A stretch of 64,000 nucleotides of DNA, taken from contig OX344762.1 of the NCBI GenBank assembly GCA_947034895.1, positions 35,072,760 to 35,136,759 on the forward strand, written 5' to 3'. Every line of letters starts with the position of its first letter. Position 1 is the stretch's first letter. A program made the translations under genes and the position numbers. The stretch comes from Rhytidiadelphus loreus. Lineage: Eukaryota > Streptophyta > Bryopsida > Hypnales > Hylocomiaceae. The notes under the pieces were generated by a model. That model was not told the DNA's origin. It did not search any database and saw only the letters and a list, made by a program, of their open reading frames with translations. Positions 45,111 through 56,044 of this stretch are shown here, in pieces.

Positions 45111-45620
45111 TTTTTGAACTTCAGACTTCAATGCACCTAGTTTTGTGATTGCTGGTATGAAGAGTTCATTCCTTGGCTTCTCTGCAATGTGTTCTTTAGT
45201 TTTGAAGTTGTTGGAGGTAGGTTACAACTTTGTGAAAGTTTTTGTTTTATATTTCTAGTGCAGTTGTCTCGTAGTGGTAAGATTCAAGAATTTAGTGTAT
45301 GCAGTTCTTGTTTTTGTTCTTTGGGCATGTTTAGTTTGCAATTTCTGTTGTTATTGTTTCAGATTATTGTTGGGTTTATGAATTCTTCACCTTGTTCCAA
45401 TTTCCATGCAAGTTTTAGTGGCCTACATTCTGGAATTTGGGATTGAAAATTTCATGCATTTGTTCTTGGATTAGGGTTTGTGCAGGATCCACTACATGTG
45501 CAAGTTTAAAAAAAATTCTGAGGCATTGTTCCAATTGAATCTGGAATATGTGCACAAATGATTAGTATTACAAATAGGGTTTCTGTCATAATTTTAAGGA
45601 GTTAATATTCTGGGAACAAC
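45111..45620. other. Intergenic, no gene seen
   Basis: T-rich on the plus strand. A short frame at 45189-45446 is not convincing. Confidence 0.45.
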
Positions 45621-45623
45621 AAT

Positions 45624-46376
45624 AATCATCTTCGGGTCGAAGATGATCATCCTCGACCCGAAGATAACCATCTTCGACCCGAAGATAATCATCCTCGACC
45701 CGAAGATAACGTACAGACTTTAAAAGCAAAAGAAACTAATGAAAAATGGAAATTGTCAGTTAACAATTATCCTCGTCTCGAGGATAAATAGCAACAAAAA
45801 CAACACATACAATATGACAGAAAGAAATGAGGACCATTTATCCTCGGCACGAGGATAAATAGCAACAAAAACAACACATACAATATGACAGAAAGAAATG
45901 AGGACCATTTATCCTCGGCACGAGGATAAATAGCAAAAAAAACACAAATACAGTAAAACTAAACAGAATAAAGTAATGTTTATCCTCAACCCGAGGATAA
46001 ATAGCGACAAAAAAAACAAATACAATATAAGTAAATGAAATGAGGACAATTTATCCTCGGGTCGAGGATAAACTAAAAAAACACAAATACAATTTCCTAA
46101 ACAAAATATGGACATGTTTATCCTCGGCCCGAGGATAAATAGCAAGAAAAAAATACAAATACAATTAACCTAAACGTAATAAAGTAATGTTTATCCTCGG
46201 GCCGAGGATAAATAGCAAAGAAAAAAGCAAAATGATTTCTGTGTATCAATGTATCCAAAAAATTAGATCAATCAATTATATCCTCGACTCGAGGATAAAA
46301 ACACCCAAACAGAAAACAAATGCAAAATAGTTAAGTTATAAAGAAATCGTTCTGTATTATCCTCGGGACGAAGATA
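45624..46376. repeat. Palindrome array B, 71-bp period, same motif as array A
   Basis: Palindromes TTATCCTCG-N3-CGAGGATAA start at 45767, 45838, 45909, 45980, 46051, 46118, 46191, about 46279 and 46357. The first five are exactly 71 bp apart. Linkers share ATAGCAACAAAAACAACA and GAAATGAGGAC. The left edge (45624-45710) holds more tightly packed variants (ATCTTCGGGTCGAAGAT, ATCCTCGACCCGAAGAT). The arms match those of array A 10 kb away although the linkers do not. It lies about 200 bp 5' of the broken ORF at 46574. Confidence 0.95.
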
Positions 46377-46573
46377 TTGAATCCCCATTACCAATTACGA
46401 ATATAGTCTGTACATTCTACAGTGCTCTAGATATGACCTGTAGCTTGCATTGATAATGATTAATTCGAAATGCATCAGTCAGCAATTCTCTATTCTATTA
46501 TCTTTGCCTCAAAGATAAATATCAAATAACAATTCTGATCCTAGTGCTTAACTATACACAGATCCATATCAAT

Positions 46574-47251
46574 ATGGCGATTGAGTCTGAATACGACTAC
46601 TCAACTACTCTCCCATTCCTTGAGCCCTTTAACAAATGGGTGGAAGAAGAGCCCTTCATATCGGAGATGCCAGAGCTTTACGGCAAGCTCTGGCAATTCA
46701 AAGCCGTCGTCGAGTCATGGACATTCGGTGTCAACTAGTCCAAGGACTACGTCTACCTACATCACCGAGAGCAGGACACTGGGTTGTACGTGAACTGGAA
46801 CTTCAATGAGAAGGTCGCACTCATAGAGAACCATCAGGACAAATTCATTGTCATCACTCTGCACGCCCTCAACAATGCCAGAAACGAAACAAAACATACC
46901 CATTCAATCGTCTGCCATGAAGACGACCCTATGGGAGTTTTTGACTTCGACAACCTCATTGTCGACTTGCACACGGCAAACCTCGATGCCTTGGCATCAG
47001 ACTTCCATACAAGATACCACCCATGGCTTAAAAAGAACGCCAGGGTGACGGCGAGGAAAGTCGGATACATGTTTCATAAGCTGACAGAGCAAGCTAAGAA
47101 ACATGTACAGAAAGGGCCTGCTCGACACTATGAGAAAGTCTTGTTTTTTTGGACGAGTGCAATAACGTGGGTACATGTTCACTTTGACATTTGGCATGTG
47201 TACTGCGAATGTCTAGGAAAATCTGTCGAACTTGACGAGGCAAAAACATGA
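46574..47251 (+). pseudogene. Unrecognised ORF interrupted by one in-frame TAG
   Basis: A single plus-strand frame of 226 codons from the ATG at 46574 to the stop at 47249-47251 has one TAG at codon 55 (46736-46738). Sequence on both sides reads like one soluble protein (KLWQFKAVVESWTFGVN, stop, SKDYVYLHHRE, then LYVNWNFNEKVALIENHQDK). It is rich in aromatic, His and charged residues, with no signal peptide or transmembrane segment. I do not recognise the family. The TAG is followed by TCC, not the classical CARYYA readthrough context, so a nonsense mutation is more likely than programmed readthrough. A 42-nt GT-AG intron removing the TAG would be in phase (46728-46769) but is shorter than usual plant introns. 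Confidence 0.55.
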
Positions 47252-49440
47252 AGTAATCTGAAGAAACGTCCGTTGTTTTCAATAGAACACCGTAGGAGAC
47301 ATGGTCAATTTTTTGGAGAAATGGTCGACAGGTGGCAAGCATGTCAGCGGCACGTGCGCGTGGATTGCCCAAGAAATAATTTTGGGCGTAGCCCGTTGTT
47401 TTCATAGCAACTGACGTGGATTTTTTTTTTAAATGACGTGGAATATAGGGAATCCGACGTGGCGTGCTTTCTCCGCGATGAGTGATGGGCTTCTACAAAG
47501 TAGACGATGTTCACGACGACGTTTTACTTGACATGAAGACATTTCAGAATCTGTACTGAGGAACATGTGATTAGTAGAGGCTGATATTATTTCTTGAGGA
47601 GGTGTGTCATACAAGATGTATAATGACTGAGCTTTAACGTCGGAAATGACAGGACTGTAGGCGCTGTGAATGTCTATTTCGGTAACCTCCATCGTTTTCT
47701 GTCACGTTCTCGTACGTTCTTTGTGACAGTACTGCTCACTTATACACGTTCTGTACTAGACATGAGTTTTGTCCGACGTAACATGCAGTCAAATAGGTTA
47801 CTTTTTTTGAAAATGTGAAGCCATGTTGAAGACAAGCTTCCATCGCGTTTCCACACATGTCTGAGTGGACACGAACCTCCAACTATGGAGTCCTCACACT
47901 ACGTTCTGAAGTGCGAATGCTACCTTCCGGTTCACATTATTCCGAACATGTTGGGAAACCTGCTCAGCGAATGCTTGTTGTATTGTGCTGTGTGGCCATG
48001 TTAAGTCATGTATGTCATGAACGTCAGCTTCTGTAGGAACATGTACAAAATGCTGCTGCATTGACCGTGAAAACGTTATCCTTCAAATGCGTGCTTCTAT
48101 GTGACAGTACATTTCTAAGAAATAGAAAGCGCATTCCATAAGATAGAACTTACAAACATGTTTCATATGCGGTCCTTGAAGCACTCGCCTGTACATACGG
48201 CACACTACATGTGCAGTCACCGAAGTGCATAGTGTTTGTTCAAAGAGAAGACAACGTTTATTGCAGAATATTGCATGTACAGTCAGTGACTTGTCCGACA
48301 ATTTACAAAAGAAGTTGTAAACCATACCTTATATCCCATTGTTAGAGATGTGGAAATATCCCCTCAGAACTACAGATTTTTGGGATCTAATGTCTGCATA
48401 CCTCCTGCGAAGTTTTGAGCGACCTGATAGTCCAAGTGTAGATCATCCGTCCGTTCCTTGTATGTTGCTTGCATGCACAGGTGAAAAGATGGAGTCGTTA
48501 ACAGTGGCAGCATTCTTATTGCTTGCTTCGCGCATACTTGCATCCCAAATTCGAAGTGCGACTTCAGATTCTGTGCACTCACTGGAAGCATTAGACCATG
48601 GCATACTGCATACCGTGATTGCGTTCCCCCTACAAATCCGTGCTACTCTCGTTCAAGGTAGAAGCTATACAAGCCACTACACAAGTGAATGTCCTCTAAT
48701 ATACACCGACATTGTAGCAGTCGTGACATGTGCCTCAAATTTATTTTCCGATGCTCAGCACGTCGGTGTCCTCTCATGCCATTTGAAGAACAACTACTTT
48801 TGGAGATGTCGATGGCAACACACAGATTGCCTTCTACTTTGTCCATTACATTAGAAATGCATGCAGTGCATTGAAGCATATGTACAAGCTGTGAGTGGAA
48901 AGAATCGGCACTCCAAGAAAATGCAGAATTATCATGTCGTTGAGCAAGTGACATACCTGTGAAAGTGCTCACACGAAATACGAGCTGGTCACAGATGCGA
49001 CTGGATGCAGTATGCAGTATTGTGCTTCACTAAGGCTCCTGTTCAATACAACTTTGGAAAATACAATTCTGTTCAAAGCGCCAATTGAGAACACCAGAAA
49101 TGCACATGTTGACAGGCACATTCAGCTATGAAATGAAATGACCTCATCATACAACTAACTTCCACAAGTATGTTGCATAGGTATGACCCACATGCAACAG
49201 TTCTTAGGCCTCATCACTGATGCCAACCTGAGACGACGTTGTTCTCTGGGCACCATGGTGTGCCTGTCCATTTCAAAAAGACAAGCATTGGTACAGGTGA
49301 AAGGAGCAAAGACTACCGAACAAGACCAAAATAGAGGTGTACGTTTCAGGCAGGGTTGTCTACCCGGACAACTCGACAACTCGACAAACTCGACGTTGAA
49401 GACGTCTAGTAGAGGGTCCCGTCCGTCTAATAGAGTCAAC
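47252..49440. other. Intergenic, no convincing gene
   Basis: Several frames exist (plus 48348-48854 the longest from an ATG, others on minus). None shows a domain, signal or consistent composition, and the overlapping frames on both strands compete. I leave the region unannotated. Confidence 0.4.
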
Positions 49441-49519
49441 TTTACCCTTTGACTTTTCTGGAATTTACCCCCCATTTACCTAGGCTTACCTGGCTGCCAT
49501 GTGGCAACCGCGTGGCAAA

Positions 49520-49880
49520 TGTAGGGCGACCTCGGGTGAGGGCGACTGCGGGTAGGGGGCGACTTCGGGTGGGGCGACTTTGGGTGGGAGGCGACCGCGG
49601 GTCCGGGGCGACTTCGGGTAGGGGTGACTGCGGGTATGGGGCGACTACAGGTCTTAGGCGAACACGGGTACTAGGTCGCGGTCGCCGATACCTGCACCCG
49701 TCGGCGCACTTGCCCTCATCCAAGACCCGCACTCGCCCTTCGTCACTTGCACGCGCCCCCCCAAGACCTACGGTCGCCCCCCCAGGACCTGCGGTCGCCC
49801 CTCCAGGACCCGCAGTCGCCCCCTAATGACCGCTGGTCGCCCCTCCAGAACCGCTGGTCGCCTACGTGACCCGCACGCGC
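49520..49880. repeat. GC-rich minisatellite upstream of the 50.1-kb gene
   Basis: Plus-strand units GGGGCGACTGCGGGTA (roughly 16-18 bp, with GCGACTTCGGGT variants) run to about 49680. Reverse-oriented units (ACCTGCGGTCGCCCC) follow to about 49870, so the block is an inverted pair of arrays. A related minisatellite lies upstream of the paralog at 54551-56044. Confidence 0.85.
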
Positions 49881-49908
49881 CCATTTTGCATCCACACCTG
49901 GGTTCGCC

Positions 49909-49915
49909 TATATAT
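49909..49915 (+). promoter_or_regulatory. Candidate TATA box of the 50.1-kb gene
   Basis: TATATAT lies about 193 bp upstream of the ATG at 50108, right after the GC-rich array. Position and sequence fit a plant TATA element; function is inferred. Confidence 0.5.
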
Positions 49916-50107
49916 GAAGTCGCCGAATCTTCATTCTCCCATGTTCATCACTAAGGCTTCTTGGCTTGTATCCCTTTCTGGCTACATGCATAAGCATTTG
50001 GTGTTGAAAATTTACTATTGACTACTTTCATCCAAGGTTCTTTTTCTAGTGGTTTGATTTCAACAATCCCTCTACATTTTTTAGGACCTTCATTTCAACA
50101 ACCCACC

Positions 50108-52588
50108 ATGGTTAGTGGAGACAATACCACTGGAGAATTTCTTGCTGAAGCCCCTCCACCGGCTCCACGTCCACGTCGTGGTTTGGAATTGCGAAAGATT
50201 GAAAAAGACAAGGAACGGAAGCGTAGGGGTACTTGTCACCGAAAGCGATTGCATGTGTTGAATAGTGCTGACCACATTGCTTTCAAGGGGTGGAACGAGG
50301 AGCCTGAGCCATGGTCAATACAAACTTGCGAAGATTACATTGAGTGGTGCCACATCAGCAAGTTCTTTCCAGCATGGCGTCATCATCATCATCGACACAC
50401 CAACAAGACGAACTTGAAGTTCTGTGAGAATGAAATATTCGTGAACAGGTGCATTGAATTGTGGCAAGCTCTCTACAATACGGCCTCTGTAGAAAGGAAT
50501 GAGGACCCTCTTTTCCTTGCCAGAGGAGCCTATACTGAAGTGGCATTGAAGAAAGAAGTCGATTGGAGCACGATCAAATCCAGTCCTCACGTAAAACGTC
50601 TAGAGGACGGATGCATACCAAAAGGAATTCTCCTTTTTCCAGAGGGTGGATTGGGTCCTTTTCGAAGTGTTCCTAGGAATCAGGCCCAGGTTGAAATTGA
50701 CACAAAGTCATCAAAAGAGGATGACAATTCAGATGGTACGTGGGTGCTTCGGGTAGAACGAGCCACGGAACTACCTATCGGCCTCCCCCCAAATCAGAAT
50801 GAAATTGTCCACGGCGTCGGAACATCACGGGGACGTAAATCGGGACAATCGTCAAGAGTGCGACATTCCACTACACGAATTGGACCACAAGGGGCTTCTC
50901 CATCAGCTTCGAATCCACCATTGCTTGTACAGAACCCAAGTGATGTCTTCGAATTCAGTTGCAACGATGAAGGGCCCAGTGAAACAATTGTTGGTGCACC
51001 AACTCTTCAATCCCGAGTGGATGTAGGTCACAACACTCTGACCCTAGCAAAGGCTCAAAACCTCATACAGATCAAAGACAACAAGATTGCTTCATTGGAA
51101 AGTGACTTGAAGAAATTGCAAGGACAGTGCCAACTGAAAGATGCTCTCATTGCACGACAATCTACCGAGCTTCAAGCCCTGCGAGAAAATCAGGCTGGTG
51201 CTTTCACTTTGTCAGATATGGATGAGGCTTTTGTTGACCATGATCCACATCATCTAGACAAAGTTGTGGGGGACCTTACCGACGATGTTCCTTGCCATCC
51301 ACCACCTTCCAAGCGTGCTAAGGTTTTGCAAAATAATCGAAGTGCGTTCCTCACTGCGATTGGTGGAGACACGACCACTGACACGAACGATATTCATGGG
51401 ACCCAAGATTCACTCTCATTTCCAACAGTTCAACAATCAAGGCAGAGTGACAAAGAAAGAGACCTTGAAAAGCAGAACAAAAAGCTTCAACAACGGTTGG
51501 ATCAATTGGTTGCCACGTACTACCATTGGAAGGTGGCGTGCATTCTCTCCGTGGACAGATCGCAGCAAATAGCCAAGGAATTAGATAAGGTTTCAAAGAA
51601 TTTTGTTGCAGCTTTACCTAAACATGAGAATGGACTCACATCCTGGGCACTCTTAGATGACATGTTTCCTGAAAACATGCCGATGTTGGCAGACCCAAAT
51701 ATTATAGATTGGGCACAACAGGGCTGGGACCATGCAAAGCAAATGTCTAGTCACATGGAGGTGAAGGACCAAAAGCTACTATGGCCACAACCTGCAGCTT
51801 TCGTACTCGACCATACAAAATGCCCCATTTGTCAAGAGCAATTTGGCCCTGAAAGTGGTTGGGCTCTCGGGTCATGTGCACATGTGTACCATCCTCAATG
51901 CCTCCTTATGGGATGCCTCATTAGACGACGTTGTGTACTTTGTTCAGCACCATTCCATGATCGCTTGTATGCCATGTTCAACTTGATGACGTACATGCCA
52001 CCTTCTTGGGAACATAGCATTGAAACGACGACTAATACGACACTGTGGGGTCTTGACCTCATTTGGAGCTGGCGTCAAGGGCTACATGATGATGAAAAGG
52101 CACCTAGTAGCTCTCAATTGAACTGGGAAACTGACCCGGCGGAGATTGTCAAAGTGGCACCGAAGTTGATGGAAAAAGGTCCACACAATGAAGGGAGAAG
52201 GGCATTCTTCTACCAATGCCTTGGTGGATACTTCGAGAAGAGCTCGGGAGAATTCAAATGGGGTCCTCATCCGGAAGGACACCGTTGGGATAATGAAGGT
52301 AAAAGGGGACCCGATCGCAATCAATTTGCCTCTCTTGAAGACATGACTAACATGGCTTGCATGGACTCTACGTATGGACCTTATTACCAAAGTCAAGCAT
52401 TGGACTATCTTTTGGAAGCACATTCTCCACAAACCACAAGGACCCTACAAGCTCTCCAAGATTCCAACGTCCTGGAATTCATTTTGAATGTGGAAGGGCC
52501 AGCTTCACGAACTCGTGCAAAGAAGAAGATAGTCCTTCAAGAGGCACTTCAACCTTCACATGGTGAAGCAAGTTCTTCTAAGAAGTAA
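50108..52588 (+). CDS. Unrecognised protein: N-terminal CHISK-type domain, coiled coils, RING-H2-like finger
   Basis: Intron-free, 826 aa. I chose the ATG at 50108 because the frame upstream reaches only a TTG. A basic stretch (residues about 24-50) could be a nuclear signal. An uncharacterised block follows (about 55-160): AFKGWNEEPEPWS, YIEWCHISKFFP and AYTEVALKKEVDWST. Two coiled-coil regions surround an acidic segment. A finger at residues 572-612 has the order C-x2-C-x14-C-x-H-x2-H-x2-C-x10-C-x2-C (CPIC ... CAHVYHPQC ... CVLC), fitting a RING-H2 E3 ligase domain. The tail (about 620-826) is Ser/charged. Its first domain is shared with the minus-strand gene at 54551-56044. E3 ligase activity is plausible but unproven; I cannot name the family. 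Confidence 0.8.
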   Translation: MVSGDNTTGEFLAEAPPPAPRPRRGLELRKIEKDKERKRRGTCHRKRLHVLNSADHIAFKGWNEEPEPWSIQTCEDYIEWCHISKFFPAWRHHHHRHTNKTNLKFCENEIFVNRCIELWQALYNTASVERNEDPLFLARGAYTEVALKKEVDWSTIKSSPHVKRLEDGCIPKGILLFPEGGLGPFRSVPRNQAQVEIDTKSSKEDDNSDGTWVLRVERATELPIGLPPNQNEIVHGVGTSRGRKSGQSSRVRHSTTRIGPQGASPSASNPPLLVQNPSDVFEFSCNDEGPSETIVGAPTLQSRVDVGHNTLTLAKAQNLIQIKDNKIASLESDLKKLQGQCQLKDALIARQSTELQALRENQAGAFTLSDMDEAFVDHDPHHLDKVVGDLTDDVPCHPPPSKRAKVLQNNRSAFLTAIGGDTTTDTNDIHGTQDSLSFPTVQQSRQSDKERDLEKQNKKLQQRLDQLVATYYHWKVACILSVDRSQQIAKELDKVSKNFVAALPKHENGLTSWALLDDMFPENMPMLADPNIIDWAQQGWDHAKQMSSHMEVKDQKLLWPQPAAFVLDHTKCPICQEQFGPESGWALGSCAHVYHPQCLLMGCLIRRRCVLCSAPFHDRLYAMFNLMTYMPPSWEHSIETTTNTTLWGLDLIWSWRQGLHDDEKAPSSSQLNWETDPAEIVKVAPKLMEKGPHNEGRRAFFYQCLGGYFEKSSGEFKWGPHPEGHRWDNEGKRGPDRNQFASLEDMTNMACMDSTYGPYYQSQALDYLLEAHSPQTTRTLQALQDSNVLEFILNVEGPASRTRAKKKIVLQEALQPSHGEASSSKK

Positions 52589-53140
52589 AAACAATCCAAA
52601 TGGATTTGACGTTTGAGAATTTAATGATGGACTTCATTTCTCCTTTGGTTACTTGGTTTACGTCCAAGGATATATAATGTCAAACCCCTAGTATATAGAA
52701 GCGTATTATATATGGTAGAAGCGTGTAGCTCTCAGTGTTTTTGTTTTGTTCCACATAGGCCAACTTCGAGCCCTCTATGATTGTATGCTACACATTTGTA
52801 TTGCAATATTACTTAGAATATTACAGTGCCTTCATTTTTGAAACATATTCTACATTATTTTCTACTCCAAAGACTTCACTATGTTCGAACAAAATCAAAT
52901 ATGTGATACAACTGATTGTATGAAGCTTATTATCAAAGAGCTATTAAAGTTGAAGTTCACTTTGACATTGTCATTTGCATTGACATTTAAGCTTCTAAAA
53001 TTAATTCAACTGTAAACTTTAAATTTTATTACTTAGAATTCAAAATTGTATATCATTGTAAGCAATCTCATTATCTCAATTCATTTCATGGAAGATTGTA
53101 ATTGTTATCATTTTAGTTCCATAAACAGAAAAAGTGAACA
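52589..53140. other. 3' flank of the 50.1-kb gene, no gene seen
   Basis: A+T-rich with no ORF of note. Confidence 0.5.
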
Positions 53141-53144
53141 TGAT

Positions 53145-53320
53145 GAACCCCTTAAGTCCCATTGTCCCCTCTAGAGACAATTTGGAATTTGGGCAAGTTT
53201 CTATGGGTTGAAATTGTACCCTAATTTTTTGAATTTTTTTGTGAAAAGAGAAAATCTGATAAGCTTTGAGGGAATATAATTTTTATTTCAATTGGTGTCC
53301 AAAAGCAAAAGTTACGCCAC
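53145..53320. repeat. Dispersed repeat related to 31160-31350
   Basis: Shares GACAATTTGGAATTTGGG and TATAATTTTTATTT in the same order with the 31-kb copy. Confidence 0.65.
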
Positions 53321-53324
53321 AAAA

Positions 53325-54550
53325 TACCTAGAACTAAACTCGGCAGGCAATACAAAAAACATTGCAAAAATCCAAAATAGATTTAATTTTGTTCATGTTT
53401 TTGCTAACATTATGTTTTTGTCTACATAAAAAGATTTGATTCATTCCATTTTCATTAGTGATGTGCAAGTTAAGAACCCTGTTCTTTTTAAGGCAATGTA
53501 AACAAATATTTCAAAAAATAACTTATAGAATTCATTTGAAAATGCAATTTTCAAATTTTCTCTAATTGGTTTATTTTAAAGGAGAAGTTTGCTTCCTACA
53601 ACAATCTCACCGTTGGGACTAATGGATTATTGTGTTCCAATCCCATGTAAGAGCTATTATCAATTTAGATTTTCTTTTAACCTTGGATCTACTTCTATTT
53701 GACAATTTTTTGAAGTATGAAAAGGAAGTTATTATTTTTTGAATTTTTTTTCCTACACTCCCAACTCAATTCTTCAACACAATAAATTTTAAATTAAAAT
53801 TCCATAGTGCACATTTTTGGAAGAAATAGCAATCAAAGTCGTTTGAAAGTGTAGTCCAGTGTTGCAAAAAAATTGCTTCTTCAACTTTGAATGCTCATAT
53901 CTCTAAATCTGTACAGTCAAACATCGTACAATTTTAACCACAAAATCTTAAACAAGTGAAGTTCAAGATCCTCAGCTTCAGTTCCACAAAAGTTTATTTT
54001 TTTCTTTGGACAAACACAATAGAATTATAGAAATGACAGTTTTGATTTTTTCTTCACCTAAAAATGGCCTTCGGACTTTATGGGTTTAGAAAAACACTGA
54101 AAATGGAAAAAACCTATTGGAATCATTTGAAAATTCACCAAGCCATGTAAGTAGCGATGGAAATTAGCTAGAAAAAGAAGCAATTGGTTATTTTAACTGT
54201 AGAGGGTTAGGTCTTTAGGGCTATGTTTTCATCCAATAAATATCAAGATAAACATTTCTAGTACAAATCCAGAATAAAATGACATAACAAAACTGATTTG
54301 AGCAACATTAGGTCTTCTGTTCTTGTACTACATTGGTTTCAAAAGCTGTGACTAAATATTTCGCGAATACACTAAGTTCAGAAATCTGCAATACACATTA
54401 CAAAGTGTACAATAATTATTAAAAAACCACGTGAACTTTGAATGCCAAAAAAGTTGTAGCATATTCTTTACTAAATCACGAGAGAGCCACAATATCCAAA
54501 ATTGGATCTTACTTACAAATTTACAATATTGTTCACCAAAATGCGGTACA
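53325..54550. other. Intergenic, no gene seen
   Basis: A+T-rich spacer between the 3' ends of two convergent genes of the CHISK-type family. I see no repeat or ORF that I can support. Confidence 0.5.
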
Positions 54551-56044
54551 CTACTTTCTAAAAACCTCTTTTTGGTTTAGGAAGTCACTCATATTAGGAG
54601 GAGGACCCACTTTCTCGTATTCTTCACCTCTCTTTCCCGTTGTATCCTTCATCCACTTCATCCACTGCGTATAATACTCGCTTTCGGCTCTCAGATCCAC
54701 AAACTCGTCTTCCAACACTTGTACTCTAGTCTCATGGAACTTCACCAAATTCCGAAGCATTTCTAACTCCTCTGGAAGATTACCGTATGTCGAGGCCGTT
54801 GCCAAAACGTCCACCTCCTTGACATGTTTTTTGGCCGCTTCGTAATATTTCTTTTCTTCTTCGGTAATTTGAACACGCAGTGCTCGCCGCTCATTCTGTG
54901 CTTTCCTACGTCTGCGTTGCAGGGTTTCTAATTTTGATTCCCACAATAAACAATGGTCAGCTTGCGACAATTTCCCGGTGCTCTGCTTAGTTAAATACTG
55001 GTCTCCATTCTTCTTAAAAGCAACAAAATCGTCATCTCTCTCTTTGAGTATTTGGTTGAGAGACCTCAATTGTTGCTTCAAATAAGCTTCAGTGGGAGAA
55101 GACGCTTCGCGTTCCTTCAAATTCTTCAGTTCCTCACTCTTTGTACTCAACGATAAACGTGCACTCTCGATTTTGGCAATCAAGGTCTCCTCATTGTCTG
55201 ATGAATCACTATCACATTCTAGCATTGCACACTCCTCTGTGGAAAAGTCCTCCACTTCCATGGGGTCAACTTTTTCCAATACTTCTTCATGGCTGGTTGA
55301 GGTAATGGGCTCTTTTCCACGATCTTTCTTCTTCTGAAGGCCCACATCCAAAGACTTCTTGGACTCGGTGACAAAAACATCTTCATCATCGCTAGAGAAG
55401 GAATATCCGTTGTACTCATGGGTGTGCTCGTCCGAGGAAGAAGTGGAAGACCAAACTACTTCTTCATTAGCAACAAATGATGCTCCACGCTTAATCGGTG
55501 TCATCATCTTGCTTATATCAAGAGGATACTTTGCCCACAAGTTGGAGGCTTCTTCCCACTCTTTTTGGTCCGGACGGACCGCAATAGGCATTTCTGGGAG
55601 TGTTGTCCAATCGACTACCTTCTTCAAAACAACTTCGGCATATACCATTCGTACAAGAAAGAAACTGAAATTATCGTTTCTGTACACCTTGGTCTCCAAA
55701 TATAGAAGGGCCCATACTTCGCAGCATCTACGCATGAACCTTGTGTCCGTAGCATACGCAAGGTTAACCTTTTGGTTTTGAACGTGCAAAGGGTGACGAC
55801 ACAACGGAAATAACTTGCTGATGTGGCACCAATCCACATACTTCGCAACAGTCCGGTAACTCCAAGGCTCTAGTTCATCCCTCCAACCCTTAAAAGCCTT
55901 AATCTTCGGATGAAGTAATATGGCCACGCGCTTCTTGTGCTTCTTGCCTGACCGTTTTCGACCCTTGTCCTTCATCGCCCTTTTCTCTTGCGGAGTCAAT
56001 GGAGTAGGTATGGTAGGAGGAGATGGCGAGGTCGTACGCTCCAT
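54551..56044 (-). CDS. Paralog of the 50.1-kb protein without the RING finger
   Basis: Intron-free, 497 aa, starting at an ATG at 56044. A Pro/Ser start and a strongly basic segment (KGRKRSGKKHKKR, residues about 27-39) precede the shared domain (about 49-160): AFKGWRDELEPWS, YVDWCHISKLFP and VYAEVVLKKVVDWTT. An acidic Ser/Asp region (about 210-290) and three heptad-rich stretches to residue about 460 follow. The protein ends without the C-terminal finger of its plus-strand relative. It faces the 50.1-kb gene tail-to-tail and has a related GC-rich minisatellite upstream (56.4 kb). Function unknown; the basic and coiled-coil parts suggest a nuclear or scaffolding role (inference). Confidence 0.8.
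   Translation of the reverse strand: MERTTSPSPPTIPTPLTPQEKRAMKDKGRKRSGKKHKKRVAILLHPKIKAFKGWRDELEPWSYRTVAKYVDWCHISKLFPLCRHPLHVQNQKVNLAYATDTRFMRRCCEVWALLYLETKVYRNDNFSFFLVRMVYAEVVLKKVVDWTTLPEMPIAVRPDQKEWEEASNLWAKYPLDISKMMTPIKRGASFVANEEVVWSSTSSSDEHTHEYNGYSFSSDDEDVFVTESKKSLDVGLQKKKDRGKEPITSTSHEEVLEKVDPMEVEDFSTEECAMLECDSDSSDNEETLIAKIESARLSLSTKSEELKNLKEREASSPTEAYLKQQLRSLNQILKERDDDFVAFKKNGDQYLTKQSTGKLSQADHCLLWESKLETLQRRRRKAQNERRALRVQITEEEKKYYEAAKKHVKEVDVLATASTYGNLPEELEMLRNLVKFHETRVQVLEDEFVDLRAESEYYTQWMKWMKDTTGKRGEEYEKVGPPPNMSDFLNQKEVFRK

Noticed and set aside
44634..45131. Ser/Arg-rich frames on both strands
   Set aside because: The 39-bp repeat keeps several frames open at once, so openness is no evidence for a gene.
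46728..46769. A 42-nt intron that would remove the TAG of the 46.6-kb ORF
   Set aside because: GT-AG ends and phase fit, but plant introns are rarely this short. I keep it only as an alternative.
48348..48854. A plus-strand frame of about 168 codons
   Set aside because: Competing minus frames of similar length, odd composition and no homology that I recognise.
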